Positions 1-37,868 of a stretch of 64,000 nt of DNA are shown one piece after another. Positions within the stretch are counted from its first letter, which is position 1. The number at the start of each line of letters is the position of its first letter. Position numbers and translations under genes: made by a program. Source of the stretch: Engraulis encrasicolus. Taxonomy: Eukaryota; Chordata; Actinopteri; Clupeiformes; Engraulidae. Under the pieces are notes generated by a model. It was not told the origin of the DNA and made no database searches. It saw only the letters and a list, made by a program, of their open reading frames with translations. Location: contig NC_085869.1 of assembly GCF_034702125.1 (NCBI RefSeq), positions 19,737,177-19,801,176 on the forward strand, given 5' to 3'.

Positions 1-531
1 TCTTAATCTTTTCAGGGCAAGTAGTCAAGGTAGTGGTCAGTGTTTCTTTTCACGCCTTAAAGTGATACTGTCCCATTTTTGGAAATAAGCTTATTTTACA
101 CCTCCCCTTGAGTTAGATAATAGGGTTTACCATTCTCCTATACTTTAAACTGTTCTCTAGGTATGGCAGTGCACATTTTACCTCCAAGCTAGCAGTTAAC
201 ATTGAGTCCTATGAGACCAGGTAGCCGCCAGCTGGTCTCATGGAGTCAATGTTAACTGCTAGCTTGGAGGTCAAATTTGCACTGCCATACCCAAAGAACG
301 GTTGAAAGTACAGGAGAACGGTTAAACCCTATTATCTAATTCAAGGGGAGGTGTAAAATAAGCTTATTTCCAAAAATGGGACAGTATCACCTTAACTGCA
401 ATATGAAGTGCTTGGGGAAACCCTGGTAGAGGGTTTGGTGCCCTGAGCACACCCATCTCCTACTCACAAGGGTTTTACACTCACAATGCTATTGGGTTGC
501 TCATTTAATCTCCTCTGGTCTCTCTGTCCAG
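1..531. other. gpr155 intron sequence with a fold-back element
   Basis: No coding exon is seen before 532. Most of the stretch is the inverted-repeat element at 57-395. The remainder holds the polypyrimidine tract and AG (530-531) of the first visible exon. Confidence 0.7.
57..395. mobile_element. Fold-back MITE with TTAA ends
   Basis: Two long arms of about 145 nt are inverted copies. The left one contains AAGCTTATTTTACACCTCCC and GCTAGCAGTTAACATTGA, and the right one contains their complements, around a short loop near 215-235. The outer ends are AGTGATACTGTCCC and its complement GGGACAGTATCACC. They are flanked by TTAA at 57-60 and 392-395, a likely 4-bp target duplication. There is no coding capacity. 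Confidence 0.8.
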
Positions 532-8863
<8,332 letters not shown>

Positions 8864-9408
8864 CCAAGCAAACAACATCCATCACCAAAATGGATTTCTG
8901 AAACATAACTGCTGCTACTATGATGTACTGTACTTACCATAGGCGTGCACAGATAGGGACGAGATGATGCCAAAGCACCTGCGCCTTTGTCCAAGAGGTC
9001 AAAAAAAAGGCTTTTTTGAAAGTTCTTTCCTCAAAGTTTTTTGTCACAATGTAATGTGATCCATGTGACAATAATACCCAGCATGTGACAATAATACCCA
9101 GATATAATATATAGCTTCTATAGTCTAGTGAGGCTGCCAGAAGTTCCACGTGCCCCCAACACCCCCATCTTCAGGACCTGCCCCCCAAAATATCTGTGCA
9201 CGCCACTGCTATTTACCTTATTACTTGCATGTTGAAAGAAAACATGCAAGCAAAAGAAGAGGCCAAAGGAAAGTGAAACTTTATTTCTCTGACTGTGACG
9301 CACAACATGGCGGACTGGGAGAAGGCAAATCCAATAGTGATCATATAAGATCAAATGACTATTAATACCCATGGCAACACCCACCCACACTACAACACCA
9401 TCTACGGG

Positions 9409-9603
9409 CCTCCGCACACTGGTTCCGCCAAAGTGCGGCGCACTGCTCCGCCAATGATTGATTCGACTGTTTTCAATAGAACCCCGCACACCGGCACCAA
9501 TATCCGGACATCTGCGCTGGTGTGCGGGGTTCTATTGAAAACAGTAGAATCAAACTTTGTCAGAGCAGTGCGCCGCACTATGGCAAAACCGGTGTGCAGA
9601 GGG
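9409..9603. mobile_element. GC-rich fold-back element
   Basis: The arm 9409-9493 (CCTCCGCACACTGG, GTGCGGCGCACTGCTC, TTTTCAATAGAACCCCGCAC) pairs with 9519-9603 (GTGCGGGGTTCTATTGAAAA, GAGCAGTGCGCCGCAC, CCGGTGTGCAGAGG) around a loop of about 25 nt. Its base composition stands out from the AT-rich surroundings. Confidence 0.75.
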
Positions 9604-10274
9604 CCTACTGGGCTCCTTTTGAGGCATTATCTTCCAAGTGGATGGCATGTGTTTTTTGCAAGCAGTGTGTAAAATGATTTTAAATGCATCATTTTTACAC
9701 CAAATCAACTATAGATATGTAGCTACTGACTAACGTAAAATGGCTGCTTTTTTCATTTCACAATGTTCTTCCTTCCAAGGGAATGTTGCACTGTTTTATG
9801 TACAATGTTATGGACACTGTTGATGCCATAAGGTTAAGGCTTGAGCTGAGCTGACAAGACAGCATGGTGAATGTAAAAGACATGGGCAGTTCTGTTGGTA
9901 AACAGTGGAATGCCTTGGACTTAGCAACTCATAGACTGTCAGGAAATTCTCAGTTGTCATAAGTAAAATGATTTTTTTTATGAATATTGATCACGTAACT
10001 CTTTTCCTTGAATACCTGAATACTGGAAATGGGCATGATACAGTTTGTCCAAAATATTGGTTATATGCATCATAATAGAATATCTGTACCATAAGTCATA
10101 CAGTATACACATTGCACAGCATGGCTTGGCTGCAGTACAATTCTTTTCCATATGCTTCCTAGCTCCAAAAATCACACGGGACCCTGCTGTATTAGATACC
10201 TTCTCCCATAAGCTGCACATCAGACTTCACAAGATATCGTAATAACAACAGAGAATTTACATTAAAATGTAATG

Positions 10275-10280
10275 TTTATT
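10275..10280 (-). promoter_or_regulatory. Candidate scrn3 polyadenylation signal (AATAAA on minus strand)
   Basis: TTTATT on the plus strand reads AATAAA for scrn3 and would give a 3' UTR of about 720 nt. Other A/T-rich hexamers exist nearby, so the call is tentative. Confidence 0.35.
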
Positions 10281-10997
10281 TAATTCATCACAGATCTTAA
10301 TATTGCCACCAGTAGTTTCAGATGTGTCACACTAACCAACCAGACTGGCGCCACCCTGTGTCTGATCGATGTCATTTCACTCCAGCGACTAAAACTGGAC
10401 ACAAAGTGACAACTGATGCTGCATCAAATGCATTATTAGATGATTTACCTCTTAACTTAACATGGTTTACTCCTGACACAGCTTCTTAGTATAGGCCCTA
10501 GTACTACAGAGCTCTGGTGTTCCCTCTATTTTCACAAGTCCGGATCAGTTTCGACTTACACTTAAGTCCATTATTCCAGCTAGGTTTACAGTATTTTGAC
10601 CAGTTTTCCACAACAAGGTGTACAGTACAATTCTACTCTATACATTTACTCTTGTCAAATGCACAATTATGTTGTGCTTTATCTTAATTTTAGCATCTAT
10701 TTACACATTTTTGGCATAGGGGTTGTAGAGGGATGCAGGAATGCAGGAAAGAATAGCAGGATGTCTGTTCATTTCTAAAGTGCTACAGTATTATTGCTGT
10801 CCGCATTGTTCAGAAAGGTTTTTTTTTCTTTAAGGTGCAATTTTAAGACTGATGGGTCATGATCAATCTGATCATCATGCAATGGGTATAATGAATGGAA
10901 CCTGATGCTCACCAGATGAGAGCAGTTCCGCCTTGCTCCAAGGGAAACCTCATTCACCTGGAGAGAGGCCGGTTACAACTAATGTGCTTCAACTTTG

Positions 10998-18177
<7,180 letters not shown>

Positions 18178-18350
18178 GCTAAAAATAGACAAAAGCAAAT
18201 CAGCCATTATGTTAGGTTAATATTCATCATGTAGACTGCATAAGACGGCAATATCCTTTATCATCGATGTACAACGGTAGTAGAGTGCATGGCATTTCAT
18301 AGAGATATCATGGCGAACATATTGAAGACAAAATAAATCCATAAACCTAC

Positions 18351-18402
18351 CCTGTTGCCATCAAGAATGCCTCGAGTATCGCTTTCCTTTCTCTATAATT
18401 CT
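18351..18402 (-). other. scrn3: Possible 5' non-coding exon of scrn3
   Basis: The first coding exon of scrn3 is preceded by an acceptor, so an upstream 5' exon must exist. On the minus strand there is a good donor (AACAGG followed by GTAGGT, with the GT at 18350-18349), and a CTGCAG acceptor-like site lies near 18403. This fits a small untranslated exon, or the 3' part of exon 1. It contains one upstream ATG. The boundaries are inferred only. Confidence 0.4.
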
Positions 18403-18679
18403 GCAGATGGTTGCATACAAATACTAGGGGGCAAAGGGCAATTGACGCACAAAATCAGTAATCATAATATAATAGCGATAGTCTTGGGCCACTAGATTTG
18501 ATACTACAACCAATTCACATTGTTTATAGATCAGGCAAAATGAAGCTCTCCAATATGCGTTTGTACGTCTCAATGCTGATGTTCATGAAGCCAGTGCCAA
18601 AGGTCATGGATTGACCCCGGAACCAAAATAAACCGGATATTTTGCTACTAGCAAGTAGCTGTCCGGCTACATTATCAAC
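18403..18679. promoter_or_regulatory. Probable bidirectional promoter of scrn3 and cir1
   Basis: scrn3 (-) and cir1 (+) are arranged head to head, with about 500 bp between their start codons. The interval has no obvious TATA box at a useful place. It carries ETS-core motifs CCGGAA at 18617-18622 and CCGGAT at 18633-18638 just upstream of the cir1 start, which is typical of housekeeping bidirectional promoters. The transcription start sites are not visible from sequence. Confidence 0.55.
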
Positions 18680-28352
<9,673 letters not shown>

Positions 28353-31300
28353 CTTGTCTAGCCTGCCGTCAGAGGAGAGACTGTCTCTATTCAACAGTCT
28401 AATACACATTAGCGTACGGTCAGCTCTGCTGTCATCTCTTGCTTGGACTTAATCATTTGAACACTTTAGTCTTCTTTTTGCTTCAACTGTGTGTTTTTTC
28501 CTTGATGAAAAAACAATGATTTTTACTGTGTTATTGAAAAGGTTTTGGAAAGGTTTTTTAAAATGTATTTTTTAAGTTAGGACTTAAAGTTGTCACCGAC
28601 TGATTATCAATCATCTCCAGTTCACGTGTAATATGTTTTCATTCTTATTTCTTATTTCTGCGTCAGGAAAAAATAGTGGTCCACACGAGGGCGTTAGCGG
28701 ACCACTACTGTGTGTAATGTGGAACGAAATTGATTAAACGCTTTTATGGGTCACTGGTCCAACTTCCTCTACTTTGTGCTTTTTATGTATTTCCCAATTT
28801 TACGGCCCTTATTTATTTTCATTTGGATACGCCAGTTTTTTGTCTACGACATGACTAAGTAGATTTTAATGACAAAGGTTTCGCCTGTGGCAAGTCTCCA
28901 ACAAGTCGTGAACATGAACATGTTTGCTCTCGACATTGGCACAGCGGTGAAAGTCTCTCGCTGACTTTATTTCCACAAATGCATTGTCGTAAGCAACACA
29001 TTGGCAACCTGTTGTTTTCGTATCGAGCTCCATTCGAACCATACTAAAATGGCCGGGTGTAAACGTAAGTAGGCTGATGCCTGGGTATTTTGATGTGCAA
29101 ACCAAATTGTATTAAATATTGAAACAGCCTTTGTTAAAGGAACTGGTAGCATGAAACGTCTTTTAAAAGTGGTTGTTGGAACTTTCTTCTTTCAATATTT
29201 TTTTTACTGGAAGAGATTAACCTACTATGGCCTTACATTATTGAACACGTGTCCATATGCATTTCATTATACAGTTTGTAATGTTTCCATGCGCAAAGTA
29301 ATATGGCCTACATTAAATAGGCTAATAACCAAATGGCGAGTGCCAGTCTGAAGTGAATCCCGCACTGAAAAAGTTCATATGCGCTTTTTGGTGGTTGGAT
29401 GAAATAAGTTGCTTCTTTAGCCTATTCGGCCTGTTTCCATCAACACTTTTATAGACCACGGCACGGATGTAACTGCATGTTTTTCTGGACTGACATTGAT
29501 ATGGCCCTTAATGCTGTTAGCGAGAAGAAGAAAGCCGACTAGCTCTCGTGAATGAAAATGAAAGAATATCATGAAACTTGAAATTGAGATATTATTACAA
29601 GCTCAGTTATCAATGATAAAACACAGTGGTGGCACTGGTGTAGCATAATTTATACTTAGATGGTACCGAAAATCTGTAAGGTCTAACTCAACAGAAATCT
29701 AATTAAAAAATAGTCTTTGTGGTTGTATCATTTGTTTGGAGAACCGGGCTACCACAAACATCACCATGAACAGAAATTAATTGCCAGTACGTCTCGGGTG
29801 CATGTGGTGAGTGTTTACTACGTAGCCCTTATATCGATATCCTTATTGAAAACGTGGTTTCCGATTAGTTGTGACAGTTGGGCCCTTGACTGACGTGATC
29901 TGACCCGAGAGCCGTGGAAGCGGCGGCATGATCCTTGATCACTGAGATGCCGCGCGCATTGGAGTTTCGTGTCCCGTGAAGCCGGACAGACACTTGTCTT
30001 TGATCCATCTTTATTGTGGCCCCCAAATAAAGCTGACTTCTGCCCATGCCCAGCGAGAGGGCATTCCGAGGAAAGGCAACAAAAGCGCTAACTGACAGCT
30101 TTTACTCTCTGTTGCCCCGGGCGCCTTTTGCATTTAAACACGTTTAGGCATTGTCCCTCTTTGCTCCCGTTTGTAAATCTTAATGGAACCGCACGAGCTA
30201 ATTGCAGTTGTTGTCCCCAAATTCGTGGTTTTAAAGGATGTATTTCCTGTCACAAAACGGACAGGGCGCGCGTAAATCTTAATTTAGATCAGATAGGCTA
30301 CTTAATGATTGCACTGGAAATCTAAAATTGAATTGAAAGTCTAACTCTTGAATAAAACAGGCATTGGATTTATTATGTATTTTCAATTACATATAGCAAC
30401 AGAAAGGCAATTGCACTTCTAAAAATAATAAATTAATAGAACATTTGTCAATATATTCAGCCATAATTTATTTTTTTTATTTTCAAACCCTTTTCCCTCT
30501 ATTTGAGTTTTCCCTCTCACTGTTGCCAGATCGGCCCAACAGCCGTGATACAAAAGGAAATGAAAATAATTTTCTTCTATTGCCTTCTGGTCAATTTAGC
30601 TTCCCCCTTAAGAAGGAACCCGTCTAGATGAGACGCCTGCCTCTAACGAGTTCCCAGGCCCGGACGCGCTGTAATTATTCCTTGGGGTTTTCTGTGGGAT
30701 CGGACGCTGCACTGGGTAAATACAAAGAACCCAGAGAGCATCCTTGAACCTTTACAAAATAGGGCCACTGATATTCAAATAACATGGATAGCAGTTGACT
30801 GTGGCGCTAAAAGAGCATTTTTAAATGCGCAATTTGCATACGGCTTCCCTGAATTTTATATTTTTTCCCCCAAGTTCTCATAACACCAAATCAAGTGCGT
30901 GTTGATAAAAATAAAAATAAAATAAAAATAAAAAATATATAAACCCCACTTTTGGACCACCATTTTCGTTTGACATGCAAATTCAAGCAGTTAATTTGGG
31001 CGATTAAAATAAATATTCAGGAGGCCCTTTTGTCACCCAAACCCCCCTTGGAAAACCCCAGATAAAGAAGAGCTGAACAAATGATGTCTCGGAGATTAAT
31101 TAGATATTTGATAAGACACGAATCCCTAATCGCGGATACAAGACACATGGGGTTGCGATATGCTCCAAGTCATAATTAATAGTATTTAACAAGATTTTCA
31201 TTTTGGCACGTAATGTCTGTTCCGGGGCATTAACTATTGATTTATTCCATGGGGGAAATGCTCGTCAATCCGTTAGCCCTTATCAGTGATTTTGATAAAT

Positions 31301-32068
31301 TATTTCTATAAACACTCCTTATTTTCCTAAACCACCGCATAGTATCCACGCGTTTCATCAATGCATTTTTGGATCAATAACATTATAGATTATGAGAACG
31401 AAGTTCATATTTTGTAGCAATGCATGTCAACAGAAAATTCTGAAACACTGAATGCTTTGGATTTAATAAATCCCTTTAATTAAAAATGGAATTCTTATAC
31501 GTGTAGCTTTATACAATTAAACATTTATATTTTAGCGATGAAAGGAAAGTGAATAACTGAATATTTAAATAGCTGTGTACATACATACTGACATCCACAA
31601 AGTGCGTCGAAAGTAAAGAAAACTCCCTGAATTTCAGGATCCACCACGGACAAAACAATAATAACATTTACAAGAAAAATAACATGTTATTTGTTGTCCA
31701 CATATGTACATGGAGAATGCAACGCAAATGCTCCAGTTCATTGAAAATTCTTTTGGGTTCGTCTTTGCGCACGGATCCTTAAAAACGTCTTATGTCAAAA
31801 CACTTGTCAGCCCGGGTCCAGGAAAGCACACGTGTCATCCCAGATCAGCCGCTTCGCATTGAGAAGCTCTCTAATCAGAGGTGATGCCATTTTTTAGTTT
31901 GGACTAAAATTATGACTTTTTTAATCAACGTGTGGAAGGAAACCCATGCCTGACATAAGACAGTTTCCCCCTACAGATTCAAGTCTCACTTGTTTCCTTT
32001 ACCTTAAATGTGTTGTTTCTGTGTGATTATACAGAGGTCAGTCGATATTGTAATGCGTAAATTGTCTA
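28353..32068. other. Intergenic region between convergent cir1 and sp9
   Basis: It holds the cir1 3' UTR (to about 28760) and the sp9 3' UTR (roughly 31240-32068). Between about 29860 and 31480 lies complex AT-rich sequence with many ATTA cores and almost no microsatellite except an (AAAAT)-like run near 30906-30945. No exon is recognised. Confidence 0.6.
28733..28738 (+). promoter_or_regulatory. Candidate cir1 polyadenylation signal (ATTAAA)
   Basis: ATTAAA lies 381 nt after the cir1 stop. It is followed within 60 nt by T/G-rich sequence (TTTGTGCTTTTTATG). This is the common variant signal and the placement is plausible, but there is no transcript evidence. Confidence 0.4.
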
Positions 32069-33665
32069 TTAATCGTGATGAGGAGACTGGTCCTTGACCC
32101 GGTTCGGGTTGACTCCGTCCAGCATTAGTTCTGGAGACTCGGACCTGGGTGTCTCCAGGTTACTGGTGTCCGTGTCACTGTCACTTCCCTTTTTACCTCC
32201 TCCGCCAGCGGTGTGAGTTTTAATGTGTTTGCTCAGATGGTCGCTTCTCATGAAGCGCTTGTTGCATACGGGACAGGCAAACCTTTTCTCCCCAGTGTGG
32301 GTACGAAGGTGCCTCTGGAGTTCATCAGACCTTGTGAAGCGCTTACCACAAAACAGCCAGTTACACACAAACGGCCTCTCGCCTGTGTGCCATCTGAGGT
32401 GAGCCTTGAGGTGGGAGGTTTTGCCGTATACTTTGCCACAACCAGGGATGTGACAGCTGTGGATGCCCTTTCTGCGTAGACTGGCCCCTGCAGGCCCGAG
32501 TCGCTCAGCCTCCTGACAGTTCGGACAATCACATGTTGCCCTTCCGGAATATCTCCTGGACGACCGAGATGAACTTCCTATCGACGAGCTGGTACCTGAT
32601 ATCATGGCATTCGCGGCAGAAGTGTCCGTGTATGTTGGAATGACTGATTTGAAGTTCTCCTGTGCCAAAAGATGCTGGCTAGTGGACAGCAGATGAGACG
32701 CTGATGGACTGACGCCAGTCGAACTAAACGCAGAGTGTGTCAGAGTGGAGAAATCGGGATTGTAACCGCTGAGTTGGGAGTGTATGGCTTGTGGAGTCCC
32801 GGAGTGCAATGAGGTCTGCAGAGTGCTGGCGGGATTCTGCACTTCTAGCCAACTGGGATTGGTGTGCATGTCCCACCACGGAGACACTCCGTTTGCCACT
32901 TCACTCGAGATTGTCGAGTGAAAGCCTGGCTTGTACCACGACTCGTAGGGGTGCGCCATGCCCACCCTTGGGTAGAGAGTCTCTGCTGAGGAGTGAACTT
33001 TGGAGATGAAAGCTGACTGTCCCGACTCTTGCGAAGTCACACTCGCCGAGTTCGAGAACAAACTGCTGTATTCAGTAGAAAACGCCGAGGAGGTGGGGGA
33101 GGTGGATGCCAGGCAAAACGCGCTGTTGCCCGTGCCAGCTGTGGAGGTTAGTCCCGTGGAGCCCCTGCTCGTCGCCACCGTGAAGCCGGGCAGACTCGTT
33201 CCCAAGTTGCAACTCGAGGACGATCTTTTCCAAGGGTGAAATCCACCTTTCGTGAATGCGCTGGAGTCAGGTAATGTCGTGAGAGGACTGGTGTTGCCGA
33301 TTTTGTTGCAGGTAGCAGCCAGCATAGCCAAAGGGGTAGTTCCAAATCGCGGTTCTTCCTGAAAGACAAGTTTAAGTTTCAGACAATACGCATTTTATAA
33401 TGTGATGCTTTCCTGTGTCCTCAAAAGAGACCAACCAGGAAAAAACACTCGGTCTGATGCGGACGGGTAAAAAGTTATGTTATAGTTCTGGCCTAATACT
33501 TGAAAGAATTGCGACTAATATCAATACGCATGCAACATCCACAACTCTTCGAAAGTTTCGAAGTTTGCTTCGTTAAGGGAGAACAATAAGATGCAGGATA
33601 AGATGCTGCGTAATTGTTCACTACTGCAAAACTTAGCGACTTACCCCAAGTATAGAAGTAGCCAT
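32069..33665 (-). CDS. sp9: SP9, Sp/KLF zinc-finger transcription factor, complete coding region in two exons
   Basis: Exon 1 codes MATSILG (33665-33645) and ends at a GTAAGT donor. Exon 2 is 33358-32069 (TAA at 32071-32069) and opens [20 protein letters not shown] after TTTCAG. Total 436 aa. Seen: the Sp box ([12 protein letters not shown]), the SP8/SP9-type motif [16 protein letters not shown], the Buttonhead box (CDCPNC, about residues 283-288), and three C2H2 fingers at about 309-331, 339-361 and 369-389 with the GC/GT-box contact pattern (KTSHLKA, RSDELQR, RSDHLSK). Family knowledge: SP9 acts in the nucleus, drives Fgf8-dependent limb/fin outgrowth in the apical ectodermal ridge, and is needed in striatal and interneuron lineages. 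MATSILG and the NTSPLTTLP block favour SP9 over SP8. It lacks the long Ala and Gly runs of the mammalian protein. A 3' UTR ending near 31241 (TTTATT) is possible. Confidence 0.97.
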
Positions 33666-33837
33666 AGCCAGGTCCTGTTTTCTGTTTTGAATCGATCACA
33701 ACAACCTGTTTTCTTTCCAATTTGTACTCAGACGCGCTCCGCTCACCCCGAGACTGGCGAATTCTCTCCTGGCTCACAACTACTTCATCTAACTAGTTGT
33801 ACAGAGCGCGTTCTTTGAAGTACAGCTGGCGAGGAGC

Positions 33838-33895
33838 CTTAGCCAATCCACGCACTTGATACTTACCAAGGAGTCTGCTTCAGCCAATAAGATCT
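33838..33895 (-). promoter_or_regulatory. Candidate sp9 proximal promoter with two CCAAT boxes
   Basis: AGCCAAT occurs at 33841-33847 and again at 33882-33888, that is, two copies 41 bp apart about 180-220 bp upstream of the sp9 start codon (inverted relative to sp9). Paired NF-Y boxes at about this spacing are a common promoter arrangement. No convincing TATA box was found. The start site is not known. Confidence 0.45.
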
Positions 33896-36800
33896 TCGAC
33901 CCTGACAGAAATACTAAAGCGTGCACGTCAATCAATAACACTGATCCCACTGTCAAGCACCAACCGAAACGTTTTTTTTTTCCCTTTACATTTTATACAT
34001 TTACCACCAAGATACCTCACATTATGTCTTCTTCGCATAATACTAAGCAGCTCATAATTAATTTCAATAAGCACGACCTCCTCGGTGGGTAAGCGTTTTG
34101 GTTTTGTACTGCTGTTGCTGTTGGTCATTGGTTAATATTAATCTATGACTTTCTGCTGCCATTTAGATTTTGTAAAGTAGGTAAGATATGACTTGATGTT
34201 CTCGTTTGATAGCATGATGTAACTGTATTGTTTTGTCGCTCGACGCTTGACATCGTGCGTATTTGCACTGTCGCAAAGTGATATTCTGTCAATACAGATT
34301 GAACGTTGCTATCGCGCCTTTAATCTCCGTTGTCATCCAGTTTTAAAGACAGTTTTCTGTCATCGTTTTGGAAGATGTGACAATTCATAAGTTGTGATTT
34401 GTTCTGAAACAGAGAGCACGTTCGGAGTGTTTTCTGGAAGTTGTTAGGATTGCGAACAAAGTGTTGGGGACTATTGAAGGTCTTGGCGGATGACATTTTC
34501 GGGGTGGTGGGCTATTGTGGTTTTAACTGTGCCAAGGATATCCCTTCATTTAAGTAAACTCAGTGCGGTTATCAAACTGAGGCGTGTGCATGTGTGACAT
34601 GAATGTACTGTATGTGTGTTGGGAAGTGTGCGCATGCATGTGTTTCAGTCGGGGGGAGACGATTGCCCTTCCAGCGCGCGTGCGCTCATACCAGCACTTG
34701 TGTTTTAAATGCCTAGAGCTAGGTGAGCCTGTGAAAATTGAGTTGGCTTAATAGCCTACAGTAGTCTACACTATGACGCCAACAGGCGCAGCTGAGCACG
34801 GACGCGTTTCTTTCGAACTAGTTTGTATGGTCAACTATATAGAGGCGTAAAACAGATAAAAAAAACAACTTCACAGTTTTGGTTTTAGTAGTTTATTGTC
34901 TTTGTAGGTATTGTATGTCTACTTGTTGTGTCTCTATTTGATAAATGAATGTGTCGTTGAAGATGACGTAGGCTAGATAAGGTGGACGAAGAGATTATTA
35001 TTGCCTATTTAATATATTTTTATATGCGTAAATGCGAACATCGTCCTAAGTGTAAATGCTGGATTTTATCCAGTGAACCTGTGTACTGTCTCTTTTTTAA
35101 AGATCAGTGCATTATGCCAGTGCGCTCAACAGCTTGTTAAAAGATTTAGGGGTAATGACATAATGTAGCAATAGTCTGCTTTCGAGTGAATCATCATCCC
35201 TTTAAAAGTTAAAGCAATTTTCTTAAGAATGGCTTCACCGAAAGCTGTGCATTACAGTATTCAAAACGGACAAATAATGCTCCATTATGGAGCTTGAATG
35301 CTGCCAGTCAGAGCAGGCGCAATTTGCTCCAAGCCGCTTTCCCTTAAATCCCCACCTATGGAGAGGTGAATATAAAACAATTTATTCAAATCCAAAAGCA
35401 GCATAGAAAATAGCTTCATTTTTGTAATCGTTGCAATTTGTCCGAAGTGCAATTAACACTATTAAATGCCGATTTCGTATAAACAAATGTGATTTAAATG
35501 CTAAAGTATTTGGGGATTTCAGGATAACATTTTTGATTGTATCTGATTGCAGCCAGACATCATTTTGACAGAATGCAGTGCCATTTTTTCTCTGTCACAT
35601 ACACGCTATAATTTATTTTTAATTGTGGGGGACAGTGGAATATACGTGCTGCAGTTTAACGAATGTTATATAGTTCTGGTGTGAGTTCAGTGCAGTTTAA
35701 GTGAAATCCACTGGATGCTGGGCAATCTTATCATGCTTTTCTGGAACTGTCCAGAAGTGCCGCGCGCAAGAGAAGGGGCGAGAGAGCGCGAGAGGCCTCT
35801 AATTACGCACGTGTTGTCAGTATATTAGCCTTTTTGTTTTTTCAATTTCTATGCTGTATGGAGAGAGGATGCAAAGACATTTTCACAGCCATAAGATGTT
35901 TGGAAATGTCATTAATAGGATGTACAGTGTTGCAGTAAACTCTAACGAGTGTGATATTTTTTATTGCCACGTTTCTTGCAAGAGTGTGACTATGCACACT
36001 ACATTGTTCACCTCTTTGCAACATTTCTTATTGCAATAAATTGCAAGATAAACAAATTATGAAAGCAATTTGCTATATCACATCATCTAAGTAAATAATT
36101 TCATGGAAATATTTCAAATATGTTGATAAAAAACCCAATTCACATTTCCACCAGCCACTGGTGAGCACTTTTCTGGGGCAATTAGGAGCCTATTACAAGC
36201 CATTAGATTGATCAATGTACCTTAAACAATGAGAGTGATTTATTTGGAAGGAACAAAACGCGCTGCATCTATTGTAGTGAACCCAAGTGACGGTACATCC
36301 ATCACACCGTTAAACAACAAAAGATAAATGATTAATCCAGATCTATTCATTAAATGCTTGCCACAAAAGAGGTTCCGATTTAAATCCAGAATATTCGTAC
36401 TAAGCGCAGGGCCAAGGATCCTAAACAAGGAAATGAGTGAGAACGCTAGTACAGCCCCGTCTAAGATTAATTTGTTCTTACAATTAAAGAAGATTTCTTT
36501 TGTGGGCAATTAGCTAATCTCTTTCAATAGATATGTAAACCCCGAGATTATGTGCCTTGTGGGATTAGAGATTCACTGATTAAATCTAACAATCTAAAAC
36601 AACTGTCAAAATTCTAAGACGGTTAATTCTTTTTTTTCAATGAATTTAAGTGCCCATGTAATTGTCAGCCTGTAACAAATGGATTTAGATGTTGACATGA
36701 CACTGGCCCTCATGGTCAAAGTTTTTTTTTCTCCTTGAATCACGAATAGCCTACTCTGCAAGATTATGTCCGTGGTGATTTTTCGCCTGTTGTCATTTTT

Positions 36801-37868
36801 CTTCGTTCTAAATCGCCAATGTCATCGCTAGGTTTCCAGATGTGTTCTGTCAGGATGTGGACTGTATCCCGGCTTCTTTGAAGTCCTCGTGGTTGTTATT
36901 GGACTTGAGACAGTGGGCTAAACATAAAAACCCTGCCAAGGTCAATGGTGTGTATAAATCTTTATCTGACAGTGTGAGGGCAAGCGCGCGCTGCAGGGTT
37001 TTCTGAGCGGCTGCTCACCTGCTCCACGAAATTGTGTTGCAGCGTCTGATTTGACTCAGTGTGTGGGTGACAGCTTGTTGGCAGCTAGGCGTCCAGTTTG
37101 CAAAGATGAATGTTGGTTTTCTGCAAGCATTTTATCATGTTTTTTCCTCAGCTGAAACAAAGCTACTTCAAGCACGTTATCAAAATGAGAAGACTGTTAA
37201 AAAAACACTTGACCACTGAATCCCATAGCATTTCTCATTTGTTAGACCTAGACGTCATGAAAACACCTGCCATCATTAATGACACACGTTTTCATTATAC
37301 ATTTCATGTAGATACAAGACTGGCATGTGCCAATAGCAAAGCTTTAAGGTATGAAAAGGCAGCCTTTAGTTTGCTGTGCTGAAATCTGAAACTGAGTGGA
37401 GAAGCTGCATTAGCCCCAGCACACCTCGTGAAAAGCAGCCTAATACCTAGACTTATCATTTCTTTGACATCTCACCTTATGGAAACTGATGACATGATCT
37501 TTAACTAACAGAACTAACTATTTTCTGTGTGCCTGCCGACAAAAAAACCCCAAAAAAACGTTGCAATACATGAAAGATGGATATGGTCTCAATTCAACCC
37601 CTGTCACATGGCTGTGTATTTGGCTGTCAAATCTCCAGTTTGTCTGTGATTCCCAAGGATAAGTGCAACATTGCTACATTGAAACTTACCGAGGAGGCCT
37701 TAAATGTGCATTGTCTGAGATACTCAGGAAAGAATTCTATTTCAGATACCGCCGCTGCTAAGGCCGTGTGCTGTTGCACCTCAGTGTCAGTCAGAGGGAC
37801 TGGAATTCTTCCTCATCAGGTACGCAACCCTTTCTTTCTTCGCACCATAAATGCAGACATGACTGTCA
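33896..37868. other. Upstream region of sp9, proximal part
   Basis: No open frame with gene-like content. It is mostly complex, non-repetitive sequence. The block 36160-36540 stands out for dense homeodomain-type ATTA and TAAT cores (GATTAATTTG, CAATTAGCTAATC) and freedom from simple repeats, making it a candidate enhancer. Confidence 0.5.

Larger units (their letters stand above)
8864..10997. other. Intergenic region between convergent gpr155 and scrn3
   Basis: It holds both 3' UTRs, whose ends cannot be placed with certainty, a 20-bp direct duplication near 9062-9100 (GTGACAATAATACCCAG twice), and the fold-back element at 9409-9603. No extra gene is seen. Confidence 0.65.

Noticed and set aside
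18178..18207. Upstream in-frame ATG giving [10 protein letters not shown] ahead of the scrn3 start
   Set aside because: A clear polypyrimidine-AG acceptor directly precedes the downstream ATG, and family members start at the equivalent of MHPCSCDTF.
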